45,396 nt of DNA, taken from NCBI GenBank assembly GCA_017882465.1, contig JADGPN010000003.1, forward strand, positions 1-45,396, given 5' to 3'. The stretch comes from Solirubrobacteraceae bacterium (GTDB lineage Bacteria > Actinomycetota > Thermoleophilia > Solirubrobacterales > Solirubrobacteraceae). Under the pieces are notes generated by a model. It was not told where the DNA came from, made no database searches, and saw nothing but the letters and a program-made list of their open reading frames with translations. Position numbers and translations under genes: made by a program. Below, piece by piece: positions 38,709 through 45,396 of the stretch; positions within the stretch are counted from its first letter, which is position 1; every line of letters begins with the position of its first letter.

Positions 38709-40432
38709 GCTGCGGTGGCCGCCGCGGCGGCCGACACGAACTGCCCGAGCCGTTCACGGTCAGGTCCCGGCTCGAGCGTGAGCTGCGCCGCATCGGGGTG
38801 TGAGGCCAGCCATCCGGAGACGATCCTGACCTCGTCCACCTCGTGGCGCGGAACATGGGCGCCGACGTCGCCGGGCCGGCCGGCGCGGCGCAGCGCCTCT
38901 CGCGTTCGCCGCTCGAGCGCCTCGAGCTCGGGCAGCGGCCCCCAGTCGACGAGCCGGCCGGCGACCAGCCAGAAGACGTCGAAGCGCGCATCGGCGGGAT
39001 GCGCCGCCAGGACCACGCGGGGCCGGGCATGCGTCGCGCTCAGCACCCCGCCCAGGCGGCTGAGCACCAGCTCCAGACGCCGCGAGCGGCGGCGCAGCCA
39101 CGCCGCCCGCTCATACCGGCGTTCCCGCGCCGCGGCCCGCATCTGGGCGGCGACGTGGGCGAGCAGGTGCTCACGGCCGTCGGATTTGCCCACGAACAGC
39201 CGCAGTGCCGCGTCCAGTCGCGTGCGGTACAGGTTTGGGTCCAGATCTCCGAGACACGGCGAGAGGCAGCGGCCCATCTGACCGTAGGCCGAAGGGTGCT
39301 CGCGCCGGGGCAGGCGCCGGCCGCAGTGCCGCAAGCCGAACAGCGAGTCGATCTGCTCCACCAGCTCGGCCGCCAGGCGCCGCCCGCGCAGCGGTCCGAT
39401 CGTGATCGCGTGGCCCGACGCCGGCTCTGGTGCGACCTCGAGGATCGGGAACGGGATGTCGAGCCGGCAGCGGATGTAGACCAGCCGGTCGTCGTCGCGC
39501 ACCAGCCGTACGTTGCCGGGCGGCCGAAGCTCCTTGATCAGCCGGCTCTCCAGCACCAGTGCCCCGAGCTCGGACTGCGTGGCGCGGTAGTCGACGATCG
39601 AGGCATGCGAGGTCCAGCCCGCCCCCTGGGCGGATGCGCGCGTGGAGGGCGCGAAGTGCGCTCGCGCGCGGCTGCGGATGGAGACGGACTTGCCGACGTA
39701 CAGCGTCGCCCCCTGTGCGTCCCGGAACAGATACACGCCCGGATCGCGCGGGAGCTCGGCGAAGTTGGGCAACGGGAGGTGACCGCCCGGCGCCAGGTGC
39801 GTGCCGGCCGCGGCCGAGGTTCGGGTGCGCGAGCGCGCCGCCCGCCGGGGCCGCCCTGGGGACAGCAGTGCGACCGCTTCGGGGATGGTGGTCGCGTTGG
39901 CGCACAGACGGGGGAACAGTGCGCACAGCACCCGCGCGCAGGTCTCGGCATCGGCCAGCGCGCGATGGGCGATCTCGACCTCGATCCCCAGCGCCTCCGC
40001 GAGCGCGGTCAGCCGGCGCTCACGCTGAAGCGGCAGGACCGCGCGGGCGAGCGCGGCCGTGCACAGCACCGGGGGGCTCGGCCACTCGATCCCCACGCGC
40101 TCGAAAGCCTGCCGCAGCACGCGCCGGTCGAAGGGGGCGTTGTGGGCCACGAGCACCTTGCCCTGCATCTGTCCGGCAATCGTCGGCAGGATGGATTCAG
40201 GCGCCGGCGCCGCGTCGACCATCGCCTGGGTGATGCCCGTGAGCCGCTGGATCCCGCGCCGCAGCGGCATGCTGGTCCGCACGAGCGACTCCCAGCGGTC
40301 GTGCAGCTCGCCGCCGCCGACCAGCACCGCACCGACCTCGGTGAGCTCGCAGGCATCGCCGCCGAGGCCGTTGGTCTCGGTGTCGACGACGAGGAACTCG
40401 GCGGTGGCGAGCGGTTGCGCGAGCAGATCCAT
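38537..40432 (-). CDS. DEDDh exonuclease fused to GIY-YIG (UvrC-like) nuclease
   Basis: 631 aa. The N-terminal DnaQ-type 3'-5' exonuclease (about 10-175) has DTETNGLGG (ExoI), HNAPFDRRVL (ExoII) and HRALADAETCARVL (ExoIII). The GIY-YIG domain (about 225-310) has PGVYLFRDAQGATLYVGKSV. A UvrC-like middle part follows, with GRCLSPCLGDLDPNLY. The same fusion is known in mycobacteria (Rv2191 type), thought to act in DNA repair. The last 57 or so residues (after AAQLNGSSTTSP) are low-complexity and antisense to the ygfZ-like gene, so they may be stop-loss tail rather than a domain. ATG at 40432 without ribosome binding site. Confidence 0.92.
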   Translation of the reverse strand: MDLLAQPLATAEFLVVDTETNGLGGDACELTEVGAVLVGGGELHDRWESLVRTSMPLRRGIQRLTGITQAMVDAAPAPESILPTIAGQMQGKVLVAHNAPFDRRVLRQAFERVGIEWPSPPVLCTAALARAVLPLQRERRLTALAEALGIEVEIAHRALADAETCARVLCALFPRLCANATTIPEAVALLSPGRPRRAARSRTRTSAAAGTHLAPGGHLPLPNFAELPRDPGVYLFRDAQGATLYVGKSVSIRSRARAHFAPSTRASAQGAGWTSHASIVDYRATQSELGALVLESRLIKELRPPGNVRLVRDDDRLVYIRCRLDIPFPILEVAPEPASGHAITIGPLRGRRLAAELVEQIDSLFGLRHCGRRLPRREHPSAYGQMGRCLSPCLGDLDPNLYRTRLDAALRLFVGKSDGREHLLAHVAAQMRAAARERRYERAAWLRRRSRRLELVLSRLGGVLSATHARPRVVLAAHPADARFDVFWLVAGRLVDWGPLPELEALERRTREALRRAGRPGDVGAHVPRHEVDEVRIVSGWLASHPDAAQLTLEPGPDRERLGQFVSAAAAATAAQLNGSSTTSPVVPAGPTATVDPGGASRRTSASAIGPREGDSATLARAPTTRPSQLT

Positions 40433-40506
40433 CGATGCCGGTGATACGACGTGCGCCGGACGTCGTGCAGCGGCGGTTGCACGACCGGCTCGAGGTCGCG
40501 CGGGGC

Positions 40507-40542
40507 GGTCCGCGGGGGCGGTCCGGTCCGCGGGGGCGGTCG
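40507..40542. repeat. Two tandem 18-bp repeats
   Basis: GGTCCGCGGGGGCGGTCC is followed directly by GGTCCGCGGGGGCGGTCG (17 of 18 identical). They lie in the 235-bp gap between the exonuclease fusion start and the next gene. The rest of the gap is very GC-rich with no gene. Confidence 0.7.
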
Positions 40543-40667
40543 GTGGGGGGCGCGCCGGATCGCGCGCGGGGCGGCCAGTCAGCGAATCTTGAGGCTCATG
40601 CGTAACTGCGTCCAGTGACCGAATCTCGGGGTAGCATGGATTGATCAGCTAGGGAAGGAGTCGTGGC

Positions 40668-40871
40668 ATGAGCGCCTTCGCGACCGACACCGAAAAGCTA
40701 CGCGAGCTGGACGCAGGAACCCGCCGCGCATGGGCTGCGTACAGCAAGGCACTTCGCGAGCTGACGGGAGCGGAATACGAGCAGGCCGAGCGGGAATCGT
40801 GGGACGAGCTGCAGAGTGAGCTGCGCAGCCTCGACCGCCGCCGCCGCACGTTGCACCACGAATCGGACTGA
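40668..40871 (+). CDS. Small helical protein of unknown function
   Basis: 67 aa, charged and helical throughout (EKLRELDAGTRRAWAAYSKAL, then EQAERESWDELQSELRSLDRRRR). It probably forms a helical hairpin. No family is recognised. GGAAGGAG is well placed before ATG 40668, and TAGCAT at 40632 may be the -10, so expression is well supported despite the short length. Monocistronic. Confidence 0.75.
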   Translation: MSAFATDTEKLRELDAGTRRAWAAYSKALRELTGAEYEQAERESWDELQSELRSLDRRRRTLHHESD

Positions 40872-41012
40872 CTTTCCGCTTCGCCCTGAGCTCGACATGG
40901 GCCGATGTCAGCTTGCGGTCGCGCGACGCTCTGCCGTCGGTTAGGGTTACCGCCGGTCGCGAGCGCCCGACCGGCACCGCCGGAGAGGGATTGTGGAGAG
41001 GAGAGGGCGAAG

Positions 41013-41450
41013 ATGCGGCGGATGACGATCGGGATCCTCGGGTGCTGCGCGATCACCGCGGCCGGCTGCGGCAGCGGAAGCACATTCGCCAACCGGCCTC
41101 GCCCCCCGATCCCCGTGAACCTGACGGTGTACATCAACGACGCACGGGTGTCCGTGTCCCCCGACCGCCTCGGCGCCGGCCCGATCGTGTTCATCGTGAC
41201 CAACCAGGCCAGCCATGCCGAGAACCTCCAGATCCAGGCCTCTGGCCAGTCCGTCGCCGACACCGGCCCGATCAACCCCCAGGCCAACGCGACGGTCAAG
41301 GTCACCGTTCCTCCGGGCACCTACACGATGACCACCAACACCGGCGGCGCCACCGATGCCGCACTCGCCACCGCCTCCACGATCCAGCCGGCACGCCTGC
41401 TGATCGGGCCGCCCCGCCCGAGCGCCAAGAACGAAGTGCTGCAGCCGTAA
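41013..41450 (+). CDS. Small lipoprotein with a cupredoxin-like beta-sandwich
   Basis: 145 aa. The short signal peptide MTIGILGCCAITAAGC has a lipobox at AAGC. The mature part NLTVYINDARVSVSPDRLGAGPIVFIVTNQASHAENLQIQ...VPPGTYTMTTN has the strand pattern of plastocyanin-like or copper-binding folds. The expected His/Cys/Met ligand set is incomplete, with one clear His in NQASHAENL. It is likely anchored outside the membrane; the role is unknown. GAGGAGAGGG precedes the ATG at 41013; ATG 41022 is possible. Confidence 0.78.
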   Translation: MRRMTIGILGCCAITAAGCGSGSTFANRPRPPIPVNLTVYINDARVSVSPDRLGAGPIVFIVTNQASHAENLQIQASGQSVADTGPINPQANATVKVTVPPGTYTMTTNTGGATDAALATASTIQPARLLIGPPRPSAKNEVLQP

Positions 41451-41536
41451 GGGCGGCGCCGGCGGGCCGCCGGGTCGCGGCGCCGGCAAGCGAGGTTAAG
41501 CACCCGGGACCCCCACCCCACCCTCACCCCCACCTC

Positions 41537-41586
41537 GTTGCGATTGCGCAACCAGAACTTGCGTGCAATACTTGCATGCGTGCAAG
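41537..41586. promoter_or_regulatory. Cluster of three inverted repeats, MarR operator region
   Basis: GTTGCG-ATTG-CGCAAC (41537-41552), TTGC-GT-GCAA (41559-41568) and CTTGCA-TGCG-TGCAAG (41571-41586) are perfect inverted repeats sharing the TTGC/GCAA half site common in MarR operators. The last one covers the AATACT -10 and the GTG start of the marR gene, so binding would block both transcription and any leaderless translation start. Confidence 0.7.
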
Positions 41587-42155
41587 CAACTCACACCCAG
41601 GACGCAGCGTCCCTGACGCCCACTCAGAACGTCGCGTCCGAGACGCAAACCCAGCCCCCCGCGTCCGAGACGCCCACCGCAGGGCAGACTCCGCCGGCGA
41701 GCGATCTCGCCTTGGACCTCTATGCGCTGGTCGTCTTCCTGCACAAGAACTGCAACTCCGACCTGTTCGAGGCCGTCGGCGCGCTGGAGCTGACGCTGAC
41801 CCAGATCAAGCTGCTGCACCACCTCGAGGCGCCGGGCGCGGCGCTGACCGTCAAGGATGCGGCGGAGCTGGTGCACCTGTCGTTCCCGGCCGCGAGCCGG
41901 ACGGTCGATGATCTCGTCAGGCGCGGCTTCGTCGAGCGGCACGAGGATCCGGATGACCGGCGGATGAAGCGCGTCAGCCCCACCGAGGGCGGACGCGCCG
42001 TGATCCGGCGCCTGAACGCGGCCCGTCTCACCGGCCTCGAGCAGTTCACCCACACATTGAGCGACACCGAGCGTCGCCGGCTTGGCGGTGCGCTCAGCGA
42101 GCTGCTCGAAAGGCCCGATGTCGCAGCTTGCCGACGGGAAGGACTCGACTCTTGA
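41580..42155 (+). CDS. MarR family transcriptional regulator
   Basis: About 191 aa. A Thr/Gln/Pro-rich N-terminal tail of about 35 residues is followed by the winged helix-turn-helix: LTLTQIKLLHHLE, LTVKDAAELVHLSFPAASRTVDDLVRRGFVERHEDPDDRRMKRVSPTEGG, then the dimer helices. The wing DPDDRRMKRV is the classical MarR motif. GTG 41580 lies 7 nt after AATACT and inside the third inverted repeat, fitting a leaderless, autorepressed gene. It is coupled to the MFS efflux gene, which it should control, through a TTGA overlap. Confidence 0.92.
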   Translation: MQATHTQDAASLTPTQNVASETQTQPPASETPTAGQTPPASDLALDLYALVVFLHKNCNSDLFEAVGALELTLTQIKLLHHLEAPGAALTVKDAAELVHLSFPAASRTVDDLVRRGFVERHEDPDDRRMKRVSPTEGGRAVIRRLNAARLTGLEQFTHTLSDTERRRLGGALSELLERPDVAACRREGLDS

Positions 42156-43756
42156 CGTCACGCATCAAGGCTCACCAGCACCGCCTGATCACCGACGAGA
42201 ACAGCCGTTGGTGGACGTTGGGCGCGATGTGCTTCGCGCTGTTCATGATCATGCTCGACAACACGGTCGTGAACGTCGCGCTGCCGTCGATCCAGCGCGA
42301 CCTTCATGCCTCCCTTTCCTCGCTCGAGTGGACGGTCAACGCGTACACGCTCACGTTCGCGGTGCTGCTGGTGACCGGCGGACGGCTGGGCGACATCTTC
42401 GGCCGTCGGCGGATGTTCATCTTCGGCGTCGTCGTGTTCGCGCTCTCCAGCCTGGCCATCGGGCTCGCGCCCAGCGATACTGCGCTGGTCGCCTTCCGGG
42501 CCGTTCAGGGCATTGGCGCGGCATTCATGATGCCGGCCACCCTGTCGATCATCACCCAGGCCTTCCCGCCCCATCAGCGGGGCACCGCGATCGGCACCTG
42601 GGCGGGCGTCAGCGCGCTGGCGCTCGCGATCGGCCCCGTCGTCGGCGGCTTCCTGACCCAGCAGGTGAGCTGGCGCGCCATCTTCTTCATCAACCCGCCG
42701 ATCGCCGTCATTGCCGTGGCCGTCACTCTGTTCGCGACCCGCGAGTCCCGTGACGAGACCGTCTCGCGCACGATCGACTACCCGGGGATCGCCGCCGTCA
42801 CGGTCTCTCTGACCGCGCTGATCCTGGCGCTGGTAGAGGGCAACCGGTGGGGCTGGAGCTCGGCTCGGATCATCACGCTGTTCGCGATCGCAGCCGCCGG
42901 CCTGGCCGCCTTCATCGCGATCGAGATGCGGTCGCGGTCGCCGATGGTGGACTTCGCCTTCTACCGCTCGCGGTCGTTCCTGGGCGCGAACATCGTCGCC
43001 TTCATCGTCTCCTTCGCGATGCTCGCGATGTTCTTCTTCATGGCGCTCTACCTGCAGAACATCCTGCACTTCACCCCGCTTCAGGCCGGCGTCCGCTTCC
43101 TCCCCACGACGCTGGTGATCATCGTCATGGGGCCGCTGGCCGGCCGGCTCACCGACAGGATCGGCCCGCGTCCGCTGATGACGCTCGGGCTCGTGACGGT
43201 CGCGCTGGCGCTGTTGCTGCAGTCGCGGATCACCGTGCACACCGGGTATGGGACCCTGCTGCCGGGCTTCACGCTGATGGGCGCCGGAATGGGCCTGGTG
43301 ATGTCGCCGATGAGCACCGCGGCGATGAACGCCGTCGACCGCACCAAGGCCGGCGTCGCGTCCGGTGTGCTGTCGATGAGCCGGATGGTCGGCGGCACCT
43401 TCGGAGTGGCGGTGATGGGGGCGCTGATCACGACCATCGGCCGGTCGAAGATCGACGCCGGCCTCCCCCATGTGCCGGCCGCGACTCGGGCGGCGATCGC
43501 CAACTCCCTCGGAGGCGGCGGCGCGGTCACCGGCCACCACGTGTCCGCCCAGATCGTGACCACGGTGCGCGAGGCGTACGTGTCGGCGCTCTCCACCGGA
43601 CTGCTGATCGGAGCCGCGACGACGCTCGTCGGCGCAGTCGTCGCCTGGGTACTGATCCAGAAGACACCGACCGGCGCCGAGCCCGCGCCGGCCGCGATCG
43701 CCGGGGCCGAGCCGGAAACCGCGCCGGAGCCACCGGTGGAGGCCGGGATCGTCTGA
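42152..43756 (+). CDS. DHA2-family MFS drug efflux transporter (EmrB/QacA type)
   Basis: 534 aa, 14 predicted membrane helices as in the DHA2 family. LDNTVVNVALPSIQRDL is motif D1, GGRLGDIFGRRRMFIFG motif A (about 75), RAVQGIGAAFMMPATLSII motif B and GPVVGGFLTQQVSWRAIFFINPP motif C. It pumps hydrophobic or cationic compounds out with protons; substrate unknown. The TTG start has GGAAGGA 8 nt upstream and overlaps the marR stop, so expression follows the regulator. The C-terminal tail is Ala/Pro/Glu-rich. Confidence 0.94.
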   Translation: MTSRIKAHQHRLITDENSRWWTLGAMCFALFMIMLDNTVVNVALPSIQRDLHASLSSLEWTVNAYTLTFAVLLVTGGRLGDIFGRRRMFIFGVVVFALSSLAIGLAPSDTALVAFRAVQGIGAAFMMPATLSIITQAFPPHQRGTAIGTWAGVSALALAIGPVVGGFLTQQVSWRAIFFINPPIAVIAVAVTLFATRESRDETVSRTIDYPGIAAVTVSLTALILALVEGNRWGWSSARIITLFAIAAAGLAAFIAIEMRSRSPMVDFAFYRSRSFLGANIVAFIVSFAMLAMFFFMALYLQNILHFTPLQAGVRFLPTTLVIIVMGPLAGRLTDRIGPRPLMTLGLVTVALALLLQSRITVHTGYGTLLPGFTLMGAGMGLVMSPMSTAAMNAVDRTKAGVASGVLSMSRMVGGTFGVAVMGALITTIGRSKIDAGLPHVPAATRAAIANSLGGGGAVTGHHVSAQIVTTVREAYVSALSTGLLIGAATTLVGAVVAWVLIQKTPTGAEPAPAAIAGAEPETAPEPPVEAGIV

Positions 43757-43777
43757 CGCTCCGCATAGCGTTCGGGC

Positions 43778-44728
43778 ATGTTCGTCCTCGACCACATCGA
43801 CGACGAGAAGCTCGATTCGCTGCTCTCGCGGAACGAGTTCTTCTGGCTTGACCTCGCCGCGCCCTCGGCGCAGGACATCTCGCGGCTCGGCAGCCGGTTC
43901 GGCTGGCATCCGCTGGCCGTCGAGGACCTGGTCAGCTTCGGCCAGCGTCCCAAGATGGACCGCTACGGCGACTACATGCTGCTCGTCTTCTACGGCGCGG
44001 GCCGCGAGCCCGATGGCGCAGCCAAGCTGATCGAGGTCCACGTCATGGTCAGCGGCAGTTACATCGTCGCGATTCGCCACACCGGGTGCTCGGAGATCGA
44101 CGACCTGCGCCGCAGGATCAGCGCCAAGCCCGACGCGAGCGAGCAGTACATCGTGTACTCGGTACTCGACACGCTGACCGACACCTTCTTCCCGGTCCTG
44201 TCCTCGATCGATGACGAGATCGACGAACTCGAGGAGAACATCGTCGTCAGACCGACGGACGAACAGCTCCAGCGCCTGTTTCGCCTCAAGCGCGTGCTGG
44301 TAACCCTGCGGCGCGTCGTGACCCCGCAACGCGACCTCGCCGCGAGGACCATGGACGAGATCCGGGACCTTCCCGGACTCGATCCGGACTCGCGCGACTA
44401 CTACCGCGACGTCTACGACCACCTGATCCGGATCTCCGACCTGATCGACTCCTACCGCGACCTGCTCACCGGGGCGATGGACGTTTATCTCTCGACGGTC
44501 TCCAACCGCCTCAACGTGATCATGAAGCGGCTCACCATCGTCGCCACTATCTTCCTGCCGATCACCGCCCTGACCGGCTTCTTCGGCCAGAACTTCGGGT
44601 TCCTGGTCAGGCACATTCAGCCTGTGTGGGCGTTTTGGGTCTTCGGCATTGGCGGGATCCTGCTGTGCACGGTGGTGCTGTTGGTCTGGTTCAGGCGCAG
44701 CGGTTTCTTCGATCGCACCGGGCCCTGA
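43778..44728 (+). CDS. CorA-family Mg2+ channel with GQN in place of GMN
   Basis: 316 aa. Cytoplasmic funnel with long stalk helix (VLDTLTDTFFPVLSSIDDEIDELEENIV, about 130) and two C-terminal membrane helices. The channel signature reads LTGFFGQNFGF (about 270) where most CorA proteins have YGMNF. The second helix (WAFWVFGIGGILLCTVVLLVWFRRSGFF) ends with a basic tail as usual. It probably still conducts a divalent ion, but selectivity may differ. TAGCGT 6 nt before the ATG suggests a leaderless transcript. Confidence 0.92.
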   Translation: MFVLDHIDDEKLDSLLSRNEFFWLDLAAPSAQDISRLGSRFGWHPLAVEDLVSFGQRPKMDRYGDYMLLVFYGAGREPDGAAKLIEVHVMVSGSYIVAIRHTGCSEIDDLRRRISAKPDASEQYIVYSVLDTLTDTFFPVLSSIDDEIDELEENIVVRPTDEQLQRLFRLKRVLVTLRRVVTPQRDLAARTMDEIRDLPGLDPDSRDYYRDVYDHLIRISDLIDSYRDLLTGAMDVYLSTVSNRLNVIMKRLTIVATIFLPITALTGFFGQNFGFLVRHIQPVWAFWVFGIGGILLCTVVLLVWFRRSGFFDRTGP

Positions 44729-44841
44729 CCGCCCGCGGCAGCTTCGATCCCCGCTGACCGGGTTGATGTGGCCTCGCCAGCGCGCCCGTCCGGGTACGAT
44801 CCCATCCCTCTCCGTCAGCGAATCCGAGCAGGAAGGTTTCT

Positions 44842-45396
44842 GTGGCCGTCGATCTGAACCAACTTGCCAATCTCGATACCGAGCCGGGCCAGCTTCCGCC
44901 CACGATGGCCGCCTGGGTCATCAGGGAGGAGCGCTTCGGTGAGCCGGTCGACGCGTTCCAGATCGAGCAGATCGAGGTACCGGAGCCCGGGGCGTTCGAG
45001 GTCATCGTCCGCGTGATGGCAGCCGGCGTCAACTTCAACAACGTTTGGGCCGCGCTCGGCGAGCCGGTCTCGGTGTTCCGCTATCACCCCAACGAGGACC
45101 ATCACATCGGCGGATCCGATGCCTCAGGAGTCGTCTGGAAGGTCGGTCAGGGCGTCACCCGCTGGAAGCCCGGCGACGAGGTCGTCGTCCACTGCAACCA
45201 GGCCTCCTACGAGGACCCCGAGGTGCACGGCCTCGACCCGCTGGCCGCGCCGTCGCAGCAGATCTGGGGCTATGAGACGAGCTGGGGCTCGTTCGCCCAG
45301 TTCTGCAAGGTGCAGGCGCAGCAGCTGCTGCCCAAGCCCAAGCATCTCGCCTGGGAAGAGGCCGCCGCCTACGGCCTGACCTACTTCACCGCCTAC
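44842..45396 (+). CDS. ccr: Crotonyl-CoA carboxylase/reductase (5' part, cut by window end)
   Basis: The first 185 codons, open to the window edge and therefore missing from the ORF track. It reduces and carboxylates crotonyl-CoA to ethylmalonyl-CoA with NADPH and CO2. Diagnostic segments are [92 protein letters not shown] and [17 protein letters not shown], matching Ccr rather than ordinary quinone or alcohol dehydrogenases. GGAAGG precedes GTG 44842. It would feed an ethylmalonyl-CoA route or extender-unit supply; the other genes are outside the window. Confidence 0.92.
   Translation, partial: MAVDLNQLANLDTEPGQLPPTMAAWVIREERFGEPVDAFQIEQIEVPEPGAFEVIVRVMAAGVNFNNVWAALGEPVSVFRYHPNEDHHIGGSDASGVVWKVGQGVTRWKPGDEVVVHCNQASYEDPEVHGLDPLAAPSQQIWGYETSWGSFAQFCKVQAQQLLPKPKHLAWEEAAAYGLTYFTAY

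Noticed and set aside
42158-44614. 818-aa minus-strand ORF
   Set aside because: It is the complement of the MFS and CorA genes. Its composition (Asp/Arg/Gln/His-rich, no motifs) is typical of a GC-rich shadow frame.

Overview
The window is about 45 kb of high-GC chromosomal DNA (roughly 70 % by eye) with densely packed genes, many GTG/TTG starts and ATGA/GTGA/TTGA stop-start overlaps. Coenzyme F420 biosynthesis (npdG/fno, cofD, cofC, cofE and a fused cofG-cofH/fbiC) next to a type II fatty acid synthase operon, an InhA-like enoyl-ACP reductase and crotonyl-CoA carboxylase/reductase points to an actinobacterium in the broad sense. The gene styles fit Solirubrobacterales/Thermoleophilia best. 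That placement is inference; no 16S gene or marker search was available.

Layout. 1-7 kb: an acyl-CoA synthetase, five tRNAs (Pro-GGG, Gly-TCC, Trp-CCA, Leu-TAG, Leu-CAA), a YjbQ-like enzyme, a small membrane protein, and two decaying genes: an SDR with a frameshifted C-terminus and a papain-like protease with at least four frameshifts. 6.7-10.4 kb: an inositol-monophosphatase-family gene coupled to a lipoprotein with a dimethylformamidase-beta-like domain, divergent from a membrane protein with a degenerate M28 peptidase fold. 10.4-20 kb, all minus strand: 3-hydroxyacyl-CoA dehydrogenase, a membrane protein and an acyl-CoA carboxylase beta subunit in one coupled operon; a polar amino acid ABC transporter; HMG-CoA-lyase-like enzyme; and an SDR, thioesterase and polysaccharide deacetylase operon.

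20-23 kb, plus strand: npdG-cofD-cofC-cofE. It meets, tail to tail with an 8-bp overlap, the minus-strand operon fabD-(fabH remnant)-fabG-acpP-fabF-accDA-fabI (23-28.5 kb). A TetR regulator is divergent from fabD. 29.4-31.5 kb: a GAF sensor kinase and LuxR-type response regulator pair with a zinc-ribbon protein. 31.6-35.7 kb: fbiC, divergent from an orphan NMT1-like binding lipoprotein, then a degenerate receiver protein and a small conserved protein. 35.7-37.7 kb: a coupled mntR-mntH metal uptake unit with a promoter and a candidate operator. 37.7-40.4 kb: a YgfZ/GcvT-like protein facing an exonuclease/GIY-YIG fusion whose tail runs 172 bp antisense into it. 40.6-45.4 kb: two small proteins, a MarR regulator coupled to a DHA2-type efflux pump with a dense operator region, a CorA-type Mg2+ channel with an altered signature, and the 5' part of crotonyl-CoA carboxylase/reductase, cut by the window end.

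Functionally the window centres on acyl-CoA and fatty acid metabolism (activation, carboxylation, elongation, branched or C4 intermediates) and on F420. Two things stand out beyond ordinary annotation. One is a fossil of fabH inside the fab operon. The other is a recurrent promoter geometry, TANNNT followed by 6-8 nt and then the start codon, which suggests leaderless transcripts for many genes here. I see no CRISPR array, no intact mobile element and no clear new defence-type system.
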